From Perilla frutescens (lineage: Eukaryota; Streptophyta; Magnoliopsida; Lamiales; Lamiaceae): a stretch of 64,000 bases of DNA. The first letter of the stretch is position 1; each line of letters begins with the position of its first letter. Both the position numbers and the translations under genes were made by a program. Below the pieces are notes generated by a model. That model saw only the letters and a list, made by a program, of their open reading frames with translations, searched no databases and was not told the origin of the DNA. Shown piece by piece: positions 24,062 to 37,471 of the stretch. The stretch lies in contig BRKX01000014.1 of assembly GCA_026008535.1 (NCBI GenBank), positions 22,032,694 to 22,096,693 on the forward strand, in the 5' to 3' direction.

Positions 24062-25932
24062 TGTTGGAAATTAAACCGGTCTGAAATGATTTCAGATCGA
24101 ATAAAATCCGTCTTTTCGATCAAATCGAATTGGAGCGAAAGCGGTATAAATCAGACAATAGATCGTGATATAAAAATATAATATCCATGCGAATTAAATT
24201 TATTTAAAACTAAAGAAGAGATAAAGAAAATACCTTTTTCTATTAATTTCTCCTTTGAATCTTGAAGCTTGTAAACACCACGATCTTCCGATTCGATCCT
24301 CCATTTGAACGGTAGTGAGTGGGCACCGAAATAAATCTATTAAGTTCCTAACTTAATTTTTCTACGATTATTTCAACACATGAAATCATAGAATTAGGCC
24401 ATAGTATTGGGATGATATTTAATCTGAATTAAAATATGAACAGTAGAAGAAGAGATAAAAGAGAAATAGCCTTTGAATTCCCAAATTATTCACGTCACAC
24501 GTGAATGTCTCAACCAAATAGGCATGAATTGATTTTATCAATTCTTATGTATTTCTCTCCCAATTCCCTTACTAATTCACGTCTCACGTGATGTGTATCA
24601 GGCGTAAGGAATAATGGTTCTATGATCTTCTTATATTTATAATCACAATTAGGTTAAATTCCAATACATATCAGTTTCCTATCTTAAACAGATTCAGAAT
24701 CATAAAAGATAAGGAAACAAATTAATAATTATCTCTAACTGTGAATATTATTAATTATTACTAATATGTAAATATTATAAATATCTTATATTTATTTAAT
24801 TCCTAGCACAGTCAAACTGTGGAATATCATATATTCCCGGAATTAACTAATAGTTACACATAAGCCCAAACTTTATGAAAACTTATTTTTCATAACACTT
24901 TAGGAACTTAAATATTATTATCAACCCGTCAATAATATAGGAAGGCGAATCGGGGACCATGGACCTATAATCAAGAGCTTCAATAAATCGAATAAATAAT
25001 TAAACTCTTTAATTGATTTATTCAACTTATTAATTCCGATACTATTCCACTAAAAATTCAGAATTGCACTCTCTTTAATTATAGAACATATTTACTCTAC
25101 GAATTTGAGCAGTCCATTGATTTAATCATTTCATATGAATTAATCCTCCATAGATAATTCATAATTGAAGACAGGTAATATCCGTTAACCTCTTCAATTA
25201 TTTCTTATCCTCATTTACCATTAATTCACCATTGAGCGATTAATTTATAACTGATTTATAAATTAGAGATCTCTAATCACTCAGTTCCAAAATTAACAAA
25301 TGAGAGAATTATCTTTCTGCTTCTCAAAAGAAGGAATGGATTCCATATCTATAAATTACATTCCCAGCTATTTAATTCAAACGTGAATCTAAAATGCAAG
25401 TTTAGAGAATGTTGGCAAACAAACTTTAACGAGCAAATCAAGAATCACATTGAAATAAACAGGAGTCTATAATCACTCAGGATTAAGATTATTCATATAT
25501 GATCATCTTGTGATTTAATTTAATATTCCTTTTCTTTAACGGAATTTGAAGGAATAATTAAATTAAATCGGTCCAAGTCCTATATGATCATATCATATAT
25601 AAATTCACCCAACTGGATGTCTCCACATCAACGGTCTGGATAAAACAGTCACATTCATAATGTTATTGGGCTGCATTAGTGACATTTTAATTAAAGATCT
25701 CATACTTTAATTAAATTCGTCACGGACTTCATTTTTAGTTTATTTTCCATAATCTTAATCATCTTGTATATAACACTTATATACTAAGATTATGGTAACA
25801 TTAAATAAACTAGGGATTTTCTGTGATGTAAAATAAATGCATACAAGAAGCATATAAGTTCGAAAATAAATGTCGCTTTTATAAATAAGATAAAAACAAT
25901 TCACAATTGCTTTAAGGGCACAATCCCCAACA
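24062..25932 (-). repeat. 3' LTR of the copia element (left in the window)
   Basis: 1871 bp, TG...CA on both strands, beginning TGTTGGAAATTAAACC and ending CAATCCCCAACA in + orientation. It matches 31436-33306 at the same length, with roughly 33 substitutions. Confidence 0.95.
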
Positions 25933-25948
25933 ATCTCCCACTTGCCCT
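25933..25948 (-). other. Polypurine tract of the copia element
   Basis: On the minus strand GGGCAAGTGGGAGAT lies directly against the 3' LTR, just after the end of the pol frame. Position and purine content fit the plus-strand primer. Confidence 0.7.
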
Positions 25949-28900
25949 AAAGCATATGGGACATGTCTCTTAGTCCAAAATTATGAATATGCCTCTCAAA
26001 CACTTTTGCAGGCAGAGTCTTGGTGAAATGATCAACAAGGTTGTCAGCAGACGCAATCTTGAGAATTGCTGCATCTTCTCTTTGTACTATCTCTCGGATC
26101 AGATGATACTTCCTCTCTATATGCTTTGACCTCTTGTGACTTCGAGGTTCCTTTGAATTGGCCACTGCACCACTATTGTCACAAAATAAGGTGATTGGTC
26201 TATCCAAATTTGGAACAACTTCCAAATCAGTAAGGAACTTCTTCAGCCATACTGCTTCTTTAGCTGCTTCAGAAGCTGCTATATATTCAGCCTTCATAGT
26301 GGAGTCTGCAGTACTGGATTGCTTGATACTTCTCCAGACTATGGCACCGCCACCAAGGGTAAACACTGACCCAGATATCGACTTTCGACTATCCTTGTCT
26401 GATTGAAAATCAGAATCAGTGTATCCATCTATTTGAAGGTCATCACCCGAATAGATAAGCATATAGTTTCTCGTTCTCCGAAGATACTTGAGAATATTCT
26501 TCACTATTATCCAATGATCAATTCCTGGATTTGATTGAAAACGACTGACTATACCCACCGAATAACAAATGTTGGGCCTAGTACACAACATGGCATACAT
26601 TAGGCTGCCTACTGCAGAGGCATAGGGTATGTGTCTCATGTTCTCTTCCTCTTCAGGTGTCTTAGGACACTGTTCCTTGGAGAGAACGACTCCATGTCGA
26701 GTTGGTAGGTAACCCTTTTTGGAATCTTGCATTCTATAACGCAACATCATCTTATCAATATAAGATGCTTGAGACAGTGCCAATAATTTACTCTTGCGAT
26801 CTCGAACAATTCGAATTCCAAGAATATAATTTGCTTCTCCCAAATCTTTCATTTGGAATTGCTTGGCCAGCCAATCTTTAATTGCAGATAACGTTTTCAC
26901 ATCATTCCCAATGAGTAGAATATCATCCACATAAAGCACTAAAAATGTCACTTTACCATCCTTGATTCTCTTGTAGACACAAGGTTCATCAATGTTTTGG
27001 TCAAAACCATATGATTTAACGGTCTCATCAAATCTATGGTTCCAAGATCGAGAGGCTTGCTTTAGTCCATAAATGGATCTAAGCAATTTGCAGACTTTCT
27101 GCTCTTGCCCTTCAGCTACAAAACCCTCTGGTTGCTGCATGTAGATATCTTCATCTAGATAGCCATTCAAAAAGGCCGTCTTGACATCCATCTGCCATAT
27201 CTAATAGTCAAGACATGCAACAATTGAAAGAAGTATACGAATGGATTTAAGCATGCCTACAGGAGAGAAAGTCTCCTCATAGTCGACTCCTTCTTTTTGG
27301 GTATAACCCTTAGCCACAAGCCTTGCTTTGAAAGTCTCTACTTTCCCATCCACACCTCTCTTTCTCTTATAGATCCATTTGCACCCTATTGGTCTGACAC
27401 CTTCAGGTAGATCTACAAGAGCCCAGACAGAATTGGAATACATAGACTCCATTTCTTGGTTCATAGCCTCAAGCCATCTCTCTTTATCAGAATCTTCCAT
27501 CGCATATCTAAATGTCAATGGATCATCATCGACTCCATCAAAAATGGCAACATTTGCCTCTTCATCTTGACGATAGCGGATTGGTGGAACAATCACCCTC
27601 CCACTGCGTCTAGGTGCCATGATATTCTGATTTAGTTCAGTGGTATCATTAGTGGTTTCACCAAAAACTTTCGTGGACTGTGGTTTCATCTTATCATTAA
27701 GTAACTCCTCGAGTACAACTTTACTACGAGGTCGAAAGTTTTGCATATAATCATTTTCAAGAAAGATAGCATTAGTCGAAACTATTACTTTCTTTTCTTG
27801 TGGATCATAAAACAAACCTCCTCTTGTTCCTGTGGGATATCCTATGAACAGACACACTTCTGATCGTGGATGCAATTTTCCAGTCTTTCCTTTAAGCACA
27901 TGTGCTGGACACCCCCATATGCGAAAATGGCATAAACTAGGTTTACTTCCTTTCCACAACTCTAGAGATGTCTTTAGGATTGACTTAGACGGAACTACAT
28001 TCAAAATGTATACCGCTGTTTGCAACGCATATCCCCAGAACATATCGAGCAGTGTAGAGTAGCTCATCATGGATCTAACCATATCAAGCAAAGTCCGGTT
28101 TCTCCTTTCAGCAACATCATTTTGCTGAGGGGTGCCAGGTGTTGTGATTTGGTGTAAAATACCATACTCTATCAAATAATCTTTGAACTTGGTATCAATA
28201 TACTCGCCTCCTCGATCAGATTGAAGACACTTCAAAGATTTACCTAGCTGCTTTTCAACTTCTGCATGAAATTCCTTAAACTTGTCAAAAGTTTCAGATT
28301 TCCTATGCATAAGATAAAGATATCCATATCTAGAGTAATCATCAGTAAAAGTGACAAAGTACTCAAAACTACCTCTAGCTTGTATGGATAAAGGACCACA
28401 AACATCACTATATACAAGCTCAAGTGGTTCTTTGGCTCTAGATCCCTTTGCCGTGAAAGCTCTCTTAGTTATTTTTCCTTCTAGACAGGATTCACAAATA
28501 GGGAGAGTGCTAACATTTAGCTCTCTTAAAGGACCATCCTTTACTAGCCTATTTATCCTATCTAATGAAATATGACCTAATCTTAGATGCCAAAGATATG
28601 TATCATTATCATGAAAAACCTTTTACCTTTTAGGATGTTCTACTCTAAACATTTCGGCATTTAGCAGTGGTTGTTCGTTTGGCTTAATTAAATAGAGTCC
28701 GTTTTCAACTTTTGCACTACAAATATTACGCCCATTCTTGGAAATAATAATCTCATTATTACTGAAAGAAAAGGAAAATAATTGTTCATGCAACTTTGAA
28801 ACATAAATCAAATTTCTACGAAAACTAGAAATGTAATACATATTGTTCAAAACCAAATTCCTATCTATGAAATCAAGTTTAACAACTCCCATTGCTCTTA

Positions 28901-29042
28901 CCGAAACGACTGCACCATTGCCTACTCGCATAGTGAAAGAACCATCTGCTAGCTCTTCATAAGAGTTAAGCATCTGCAAAGAAGAACAAACGTGATTAGT
29001 AGCGCCCGAGTCAACTACCCAAGTAGAAGAATTTTTAGCCAC
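25947..29042 (-). pseudogene. Copia Pol: protease, integrase, reverse transcriptase, RNase H (with stops)
   Basis: The polyprotein that copies the element RNA and inserts the DNA. Minus-strand order: the aspartic protease start STWVVDSGATNHVC (near 29025); the pre-integrase zinc region with LWHLRLGH and CESC (about 28595-28480); the integrase core with the YSDVCGPL, DRGGEY and QQNDVAERRN motifs (about 28430-28050); reverse transcriptase with QMDVKTAFLNG and the catalytic YVDDILL (about 27195-26600); and RNase H with DGYTDSDF and EYIAASEA (about 26430-26150). The frame is nearly continuous but has in-frame stops at 28623-28625 and 27201-27203; the second replaces a Glu codon just before the RT block. 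Gag and Pol appear fused in one reading frame, as usual in copia. Confidence 0.93.
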
Positions 29043-29078
29043 TAAACAAGATTCAAGAACAAGTAAATCAAATTTACC

Positions 29079-29941
29079 TTACTTTTTCTCCTTTAACTGA
29101 GCAAGGTACTTGGGACAATTTCTTTTCCAATGTCCATCCTCACTGCAATGGAAACATTTTCCCTTTGGTTTCTTTGAAGAATTGTTCTTCTTTTCATAAG
29201 AAACTTTCCTTTTCTTTTGTTTTGATTGTCCACCTTGACCTTTGCCTTTTCTCTTCTTAGAAGAAGATTGTTTATTCTTAGCAACATTTGTCTCCCCTTC
29301 TTTGACCTTTCCAATTGAAATGGCCTCAAAAGTTTACAATTCATTCAGCAACTAAGTTAATGGCCATCTTAGTTAATGGCCTCAAAAGTTTACAATTCAT
29401 TCAGCAACTCAACTTATTCATCACATAGTTGCTTTTGAATTGCAGGAAAAGCAGGTGAGAGTGATTCCAAAATCATACTCACTTGGGTGCCATCATCAAT
29501 AGTTGCACCATGGGTTTCGGCTTCAGTGAAGTAGTTGATCATGTTCAAAACATGTTCTCCCACTGACTGTCCCTTCTTCATCTTAGCATTCATGGCCATC
29601 TTAATAGCCTCATGCTTTGATTGAGCAGAAGGTTGACCAAACATCTCATTTAGAGACTCCATCATACCACAAGCAGTCTCTGTATTCTCATGTTTAAGTT
29701 TAAGCACATCATTCATACCGGCAAGCATATAGGCACGAGCCTTATTGTTTGCCATAACCCATCTTTCATAATTATCTCGTACATTACGAGCAGCGTTTGC
29801 AGGGGGTTCAGGCGGAACGTTCTCAGTCAAAACAAATTTCAGGTTCTCACATGCGAGTGCAATATTAATGTTACTTTTCCACTTGATAAAGTTGTCACCA
29901 GATAATTTTTCATGAAGCAGTGCAAGCATTGGACTAGACAT
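29079..29941 (-). pseudogene. Copia Gag with zinc knuckle (damaged)
   Basis: Gag of the copia element, starting at minus-strand ATG 29941 (MSSPMLALLHEKLSGDNF, then IKWKSNINIALACENLKFVL). The domain runs to about 29414 and contains ALACENLKFVLTE and RDNYERWVMANNKARAYML. A CCHC zinc knuckle (CFHCSEDGHWKRNC) is read near 29160-29115, followed by a lysine-rich stretch and a TAA (29079-29081) before the protease. Between the two halves a segment of about 60 bp is duplicated (GGCCTCAAAAGTTTACAATT at about 29321 and again at about 29382), which breaks the frame. Confidence 0.88.
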
Positions 29942-31435
29942 ATTGCTGAAAAATAAATAAAGCGACATAAATTTAAGAACAAACATCACATAACATGTAC
30001 TTTAGGAATCATAAATGTGATGCATGATGCAATAACAATTTATCCTACCAATTCCAAGGTAATTTAATCTCACAATTGATATGCCACCGTAGGGTAGGTC
30101 AAATCAAAAGATAATTAAATAGAGACAATCTCCATTAATAAAATAAATAATCAAGACATCTCATATCTTCGTTTATTTTATTAATCACCTTTTATTTTAG
30201 TCAAAAATATTAACAAACAATTTATTAATATTTTTATGAGTGTGACCCACTATTTCAGTCTTTTAAAACTAATTCATAATCGCCGCCGTAGGGTAGGAAG
30301 ATTAAGAATTAAATTTCAAAAACTTATCCTTTCGGAGACAAAGCCTTGATTATTGATTTTTAGTGAAAGCCTTCCGTAGGGGGACGAAAGCTAGTCGTCG
30401 CGAGGCGTCACTAAAATCTCACCTTGCTTTTATCAATAGTGGAGACTGTAGGTATTATTGTCATAAAACCTTCTCCCACTCATTATTTTATAATAAAAGT
30501 TTCAAAAAACTTTTAAGTTATAAAACATCATATGTTTTAATAAAATACAATCTTATTGGTTTACTTGATTAAAAATAATTATATTTCAATCTAACAATTA
30601 GATTAAAATAAATTATCTAACCAAAATTTTATAATAAAAGTTTCATAAACTTTTAAGTTATAAAACATCATATGTTTTAACAAAAACCAATCTTATTGAT
30701 TATTTGATTAAAATTAATTTTCCACAATCTAACTTTTAGAGTACAAAAATTAAATTTTTAATCAAATCCTTAAATTATCAAAATAATTAAGGAATTAGGA
30801 TGATCCAAAAAGAACAAAAATAAACACAAGAAAAATACAGAATTAGTCCATCTTAAAATTCGAACAATTCGATTGTTTCCCCCGATGGACCGTGCCCGTA
30901 TTTTTATTTTATTTTCATTTTTTTTTTGTGAAAATCTAATTTTTCATAAAAATCAAATTTAAATCATCCATCACAAAAAAAAATAATAATAATCTATCTT
31001 ATAGATCAATCATAATATTAAACTCTTTAAAATTATGAACATGCTCGGAGTGGGTTTCATGAATGACATAATAATGCATGGCACATATATCACATATACA
31101 TAAAATAATTTGCAAGAAATTATAAACGATGAATTGGATCGATGCCTTAAATTACACCCCTAAATCTAAACAGAAAAAGTAAATTACAAAGCGGGGTAAC
31201 CGGGGAGGGAAAACCAAACTATATAAAAATTACAACTTCTATACCATTTAAACTTAGGGTGTACATCATGATCCTATCAAAAACAATTTAAGGCATCAAT
31301 CCAAAAACATCCATGCATCCATTCATCCATTCATCACAAAACAATAAGATCAAATCCTATAGCCCACTCCTAAATAAATTTAATTCCATGAAATTATATT
31401 CTTATATCAAAACAACCATATGCTCTGATACCATT
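29942..31435 (-). other. Leader of the copia element, with a duplicated hairpin segment
   Basis: Noncoding stretch between the 5' LTR and gag. It contains the primer site at 31422-31433 (minus TGGTATCAGAGC, complementary to the 3' end of initiator tRNA-Met). It also has two tandem copies of about 140 bp (about 30485-30610 and 30627-30745), each with TATAATAAAAGTTTC and AACTTTTAAGTTATA arms that can pair. No gene is seen here; the short ORFs are not convincing. Confidence 0.8.
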
Positions 31436-33306
31436 TGTTGGAAATTAAACCGGTCCGAAATGATTTCGGATCGAATAAAATCCATCTTTTCGATCAAATC
31501 GAACTGGAGCGGAAGCGGTATAAATCAGACAATAGATCGTGATATAAAAATATAATATCCATGCGAATTAAATTTATTTAAAACTAAAGAAGAGATAAAG
31601 AAAATACCTTTTTCTATTAATTTCTCCTTTGAATCTTGAAGCTCGTAAACACCACGATCTTCTGATTTGATCCTCCCTTTGAACGGTAGTGAGTGGGCAC
31701 CGAAATAAATCTATTAAGTTCCTAACTTAATTTTTTCATGATTATTTCAACACATGAAATCGTAGAATTAGGCTATAGTATTGGGATGATATTTAATCTG
31801 AATTAAAATATGAACAGTAGAAGAAGAGATAAAAGAGAAATAGCCTTTGAATTCCCAAATTATTCACGTCACACGTGAATGTCTCAACCAAATAGGCATG
31901 AATTGATTTTATCAATTCTTATGTATTTCTCTCCCAATTCCCTTACTAATTCACGTCTCACGTGATGTGTATCAAGCGTAAGGAATAATGGTTCTATGAT
32001 GTTCTTATATTTATAATCACAATTAGGTTAAATCCCAATACATATCAGTTTCCTATCTTAAACAGATTCAGAATCATAAAAGATAAGGAAACAAATTAAT
32101 AATTATCTCTAACTGTGACTATTATTAATTATTACTAATATGTAAATATTATAAATATCTTATATTTATTTAATTCCTAACACAGTCAAACTGTGGAATA
32201 TCATATATTCCCGGAATTAACTAATAGTTACACATAAGCCCAAACTTTATGAAAACTTATTTTTCATAACACTTTAGGAACTTAAATATTATTATCAACC
32301 CGTCAATAATATAGGAAGGCGAATCAGGGACCATGGACCTATAATCAAGAGCTTCAATAAATCGAATAAATAATTAAACTCTTTAATTGATTTATTCAAC
32401 TTATTAATTCCGATATTATTCCACTAAAAATTCAGAATTGCACTCTCTTTAATTATAGAACATATTTACTCTACGAATTTGAGCAGTCCATTGATTTAAT
32501 CATTTCATATGAATTAATCCTCCATAGATAATTCATAATTGAAGACAGGTAATATCCGTTAACCTCTTCAATTATTTCTTATCCTCATTTACCATTAATT
32601 CACCAGTGAGTGATTAATTTATAACTGATTTATAAATTAGAGATCTCTAATCACTCAGTTTCAGAATTAACAAATGAGAGAATTATCTTTTTGCTTCTCA
32701 AAAGAAGGAATGGATTCCATATCTATAAATTACATTCCCATCTATTTAATTCAAACGCGAATCTAAAATGCAAGTTTAGAGAATGTTGGCAAACAAACTT
32801 TAACGAGCAAATCAAGAATCACATTGAAATAAACAGGAGTCTATAATCACTCAGGATTAATATTATTCATATATGATCATCTTGTGATTTAATTTAATAT
32901 TCCTTTTCTTTAACGGAATTTGAAGGAATAATTAAATTAAATCGGTCCAAGTCCTATATGATCATATCATATATAAATTCACCCAACTGGATGTCTCCAC
33001 ATCAACGGTCTGGACAAAACAGTCATATTCATAATGTCATTGGGCTGCATTAGTGACATTTTAATTAAAGATTTCATACTTTAATTAAATTCGTCACGGA
33101 CTTCATTTTTAGTTTATTTTCCATAATCTTAATCATCTTGTATATAACACTTATATACTAAGATTATGGTAACATTAAATAAACTAGGGATTTTCTGTGA
33201 TGTAAAATAAATGCATACAAGAAGCATATAAGTTCGAAAATAAATGTCGCTTTTATAAATAAGATAAAAACAATTCACAATTGCTTTAAGGGCACAATCC
33301 CCAACA
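31436..33306 (-). repeat. 5' LTR of the copia element (right in the window)
   Basis: 1871 bp, same length and about 98% like the 3' LTR at 24062-25932. It is followed by the target duplication GTTTC (33307-33311), after which Helitron coding sequence resumes in frame. Confidence 0.95.
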
Positions 33307-33311
33307 GTTTC

Positions 33312-34867
33312 CAAGTGCAGAATTCTTCCAACCAAATCAAAATAGATTGATAAATGATGAGCTACGATATGATCGTAAACTTCTTGAAGAGGAGCTCAAA
33401 GAATTGTTAAGCAAGTGTACGGATGAGCAACGCCATGTTTATGATTCAATAATGAATGCAGTAGTATCAAACAAAGGAGGAATGTTCTTTGTTTATGGAT
33501 ATGGTGGCACTGGTAAAACATTTGTCTGGAGAACATTATCTGCTGTTGTACGTTCAAAAGGGGAAATTGTAGTGAATGTGGCTTCCAGTGGTATAGCATC
33601 TCTTTTGTTGCCTGGTGGAAGAACTGCTCATTCTCGCTTCAAAATTCCAATCAATCTTAATAAAGACTCTATAAGCAATATCAAGCAAGGAAGTCCATTG
33701 GCTGAATTGATTATACGAGCCAAACTTATAATTTGGGATGAGGCTCCAATGATGCATAAATACTATTTTGAAGCTTTGGATCGAAGTTTACGTGATATAA
33801 TGCGTTTTTGCAATCCAATGAGCTTTGATATGCCATTTGGAGGTAAGACTGTTGTGCTTGGAGGAGATTTTAGGCAAATTCTACCAGTTATTCCTAAGGG
33901 GAATAGACAAGATGTTGTGCATGCAACAATCAACTCATCGTATTTATGGAGTAGTTGCACGATTTTGAAGCTAACAAAGAACATGAGACTTCAAAATGTG
34001 GATTCAAATGATGAAGCACTTCGGTTAAATGAATTTTCAAAATGGATTGCAAGTAGAGGAGACGGCACAATAGGAGGACCCAATGATGGAGAAGCAACCA
34101 TTGATTTGCCCGATGATATATTGATTAAATATTCTGAAGATCCCATTGCAGCCATTGTTGAAAGCGCATATCCTATGTGTCATGATGTCATTGATGAGTC
34201 GAGTTATTTACAAAAACGAGCCATTCTTGCTCCAACTCTTGAGGTGGTTGAGTCCATAAATCAGCACATGACATCATTGAATGTTGCTGAGGGCCAAGTA
34301 TATCTAAGTTCTTATAGCACTTGCAAATCAGATTCAAATGATGACTTACTCAATGAGGTACACACACCAGAATTCTTGAATAGTCTTAGATGTTCTGGGG
34401 TGCCCAATCATAAACTATATTTGAAGGTGGGAACTCCGATCATGTTATTAAGAAACATAGATCATGCAAATAGATTATGCAATGGCACTAGATTGGTGAT
34501 TACAAGATTTGGTAGTCATGTTTTGGAAGCGAAAGTGCTTACTGGTGATAATGCAGGAAATAAAATTTTGATTCCAAGGATGTCGCTCACACCATCAGAT
34601 CCAAGGTTGCCTTTTAAATTCCAACGACGACAATTTCCTATTATTATCTCTTATGCTATGACGATAAATAAAAGTCAAGGTCAATCACTTTCCCATGTTG
34701 GATTATTTTTTAAAAATTCAGTCTTTACTCATGGGCAACTCTATGTTGCTGTATCATGAGTCACAAGTCGTGCAGGTCTAAAAATTTTAGTATGTAAAAA
34801 TAATGATGTTGATAGCACATCATCCACTACAAATGTTGTATACAAGGAAGTTATTCAAAATTTATAA
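33312..34867 (+). pseudogene. Helitron Rep/helicase gene, C-terminal PIF1-like helicase part
   Basis: The SF1 (PIF1/RRM3-type) DNA helicase domain of the Helitron transposase, which unwinds DNA at the nicked end. The sequence resumes in the same frame as the exon ending at 24061. Motifs in order: Walker A GYGGTGKT (33497-33520), Walker B LIIWDEAP, the GGDFRQILPV box, LTKNMR, then ISYAMTINKSQGQSLSHVG and HGQLYVAVS. The family expects SR after AVS; here TGA (34757-34759) replaces the Arg codon, most simply CGA to TGA. The frame then continues through VTSRAGLKILVCKNN to TAA at 34865-34867, so only the last 37 codons are cut off. This part alone is otherwise well preserved. Confidence 0.94.
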
Positions 34868-35140
34868 TATATATATATATATATATTTGGAAGTATGTTA
34901 TTTTTCAATGTACTTTTTTTAATCCAGCTTATATGAATTATAATTAAGGAAGTAACAAATTAAATTTTGTAAATTTATAAACAATTAAAGTCAAAATTAA
35001 TTTATTTCGTTTAAAAATAGGAATTATTATAAAATAGAAATTTAATATATATGAAAAGAAAATTTTATTTACAATTCCCAAAAGTTTTGAATATTTTTAT
35101 GTTCATTTTTGTTAAAAAAATTAAATTTATAATATATTTT

Positions 35141-35167
35141 CCGTGCAATGCACGGGTAATACACTAG
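35141..35167 (+). other. Helitron 3' terminus: hairpin plus CTAG
   Basis: CCGTGC-AAT-GCACGG is a perfect 6-bp stem with a 3-base loop (35141-35155), followed by GTAATACACTAG. Plant Helitrons end in such a hairpin about 10 bases before CTAG, and the next base is T, as expected for insertion between A and T. Confidence 0.93.
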
Positions 35168-37414
35168 TTTTTGTAAATAACAAAAATTGATACAAGATGT
35201 GACTCTGAATTAATAATTTATAAATTCAATTTTTTTTTCAAGTATATAAAATAATACGAAAGACATTTCTAATCAGGGACGGACTTAGGGGGGCTATTGG
35301 GGGCACCCGCCCTCCTCAAATTTTGTCCAATTTTTTTTATATATGTGCATATATAATTTATTATATAAATTTAATATTATTTGTATTGTAATATTATTTT
35401 TCGCCGCCACCCAAATCCCCCAAAATTAAGATTATTACATTTCGCCTCCCAAATTAAAATTCCTACATGCATCTCTGTTTCTAATCCCTCAAAAAAAACT
35501 CAAAAAACATCAAAACAGTTCACAAAATCGTAAAGGAATGACAAAAAAAATAATAACCCCCAAGTACTACTATGTGTAGAAACTACAAATGAAAAACTAT
35601 AAGAGATCAATATTACTAATAAATATTTTGATAAGAATTTTAAAAACACGTACGACAATTTTTTATATGAAATTCACTAAAAAAATAAAATTCAGCTAGA
35701 TATGAGAAAAATTAAGAATCGTGAAAATTTAAATGCAGTTTTCATGATTTTTTTTTTGTAATGAATGTATCTATATGTATTATTTTTATGATATTAATTA
35801 TTATATAACAAAGAAAAAAAAAGAAATATAAAATACAAAGATCAAGCTGTGGAACTATCGTAAACTAACGGTTCCATATGTTAGAAGATAACGGTAGAGG
35901 CCAAAATTCATATCAGATCCCCTATTCTCATCCGTATTAATTCCGTGTTTCATAATTTAGTATTTTTAAATTTTTTAATATACCCTAATTGGGAAGGATG
36001 AACCATAAATAGAAAATTTAAATTAAAATAAATTACATTAAATAAATTTTTTAAAAAAATAAATTTTTTTGAAAAAAAAATAAAGAGTTAAAACAAAAAA
36101 TACAACAGGAATTGTATCAATTAGGTGATCCCATTTCGCCAAAATTGGACTTACGAACTCAAAAGCCGCTTATGCAGAGAGAGTATGTAAAACGTGATCA
36201 TTAAGGTTTTAAATAAAACTTATAATGTAGTTCCTCCGACAATGATATAATATATATATCTATAAGAGAGAGGGAGAGATTCAAATGGGAACCAAGTTTC
36301 TACATACCAACCTAGCAATCAATATTCCAAATCCTAGATTTGATTAGATTTAAGGGCCCTAATTTAGTTAATGTTTTAGTTAAAGAAATGTGACAAACTT
36401 GTAATAGTAGAGAATTTTAATAAAGGATGGTTATTTTCATAATTTAGAAATATTGTTATATTTTTCGGATTTTGGGTTCAATTTTTAGTTTTAAAAGTTG
36501 TCTTTCTAGGTATATGTATTGCTAAGCTGACATGACATATATGTTGCTAATATTAATAAATTATGTTGCTAACATGAGAAACTCATATTAATAGCATGAC
36601 AAGATCATATTGATAAATTGATACGTGTTAAACAATGTTCATATGACATTGGACTACAATTAAAATAACATTATGTAATATGTTGTAATATACGTCATAT
36701 TGCTATAATTAATATGTTACTAACATATATTGCTAATACGTGAACAATGATTTGTTAATATGTTGACAATACTTTGCTAATATGTGAATAACGATTTGCT
36801 AATATAATTTATAAGTGTTTGTAGTTTTTACACTTTCCATAATGAATTAACATTATTCGATCAAACGGTCGTAACTTTCTCAACGGTTAATATTTTTTGA
36901 AATTCTTTTTTGGTTGAAAAATAGCTAGACTAGATTAACTTTTCAACTATATATAATTCCTGCTTTAATTATTTTCATATGATAGCAATTGTATTCGAAG
37001 TCGGGTATCGTTTATAAATTAACATGTTTCCTATTAGCAACATAAATAGACAAAATTAGCAATTATGCGGTACCATGTTAGCAATGTGTGAAAAAAGTTT
37101 TTGTAAACGGTTTTTGTATTTTTCATCAATTTCCTTTTGAACAAACATATGCAATATGTATCTTAAATGAAAGATCGTGAAAAAAGTTTTAATTTGATAT
37201 ATTATTCGCGTTAATTGAATTTAAAACAAATGAGTTATGATTGTTTAAAGTTTTTAAGAATTTTTATAAATATGATGATATCATTATTTTAAAAAATATA
37301 TGGTAATACCCTTTTTTTTTTTTAAATTTCACATATTTACAATTATGTCACCTTTTTATCCTCCATGTCATCAAGATGGGTGAATTTGATTAGTTCCTAA
37401 ATTTCTACGTGAGG

Positions 37415-37471
<57 letters not shown>

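Larger units (their letters stand above)
24062..33306 (-). mobile_element. Ty1/copia LTR retrotransposon nested in the Helitron Rep/helicase gene
   Basis: Two 1871-bp LTRs (24062-25932 and 31436-33306) flank the minus-strand internal region. Perfect target duplication GTTTC lies at 24057-24061 and 33307-33311. Read on the minus strand the order is 5' LTR, tRNA-Met primer site (TGGTATCAGAGC, at 31422-31433), leader, gag, zinc knuckle, protease, integrase, reverse transcriptase, RNase H, purine tract and 3' LTR, which is the copia order. The LTRs differ at about 33 sites by eye (about 1.8%), so the insertion is recent. The coding region nevertheless has several stops and a gag duplication, so it cannot move on its own. 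Confidence 0.96.
4896..35167 (+). mobile_element. Large plant Helitron carrying RPA and Rep/helicase genes, with two nested LTR elements
   Basis: A rolling-circle DNA transposon. The 3' end is clear: hairpin CCGTGC-AAT-GCACGG (35141-35155), then GTAATACACTAG ending at 35167 and followed by T. The 5' end is less certain; the best candidate is TCTATTACCC at 4896 following an A, at the point where LTR similarity ends. Two gene sets match autonomous plant Helitrons: an RPA1-like gene (5099-7490) and a Rep/helicase gene (20077-34867). Net length without the gag-only element (9121-16351) and the copia element (24062-33306) is about 13.8 kb. Frameshifts and stops in both genes make it non-autonomous now. 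The right boundary is solid; the left boundary could shift by some tens of bases. Confidence 0.85.

Noticed and set aside
35274..35300. CAGGGACGGACTTAGGGG resembling the end of a hAT element
   Set aside because: No matching inverted end or 8-bp duplication was found nearby, so it remains an orphan similarity.
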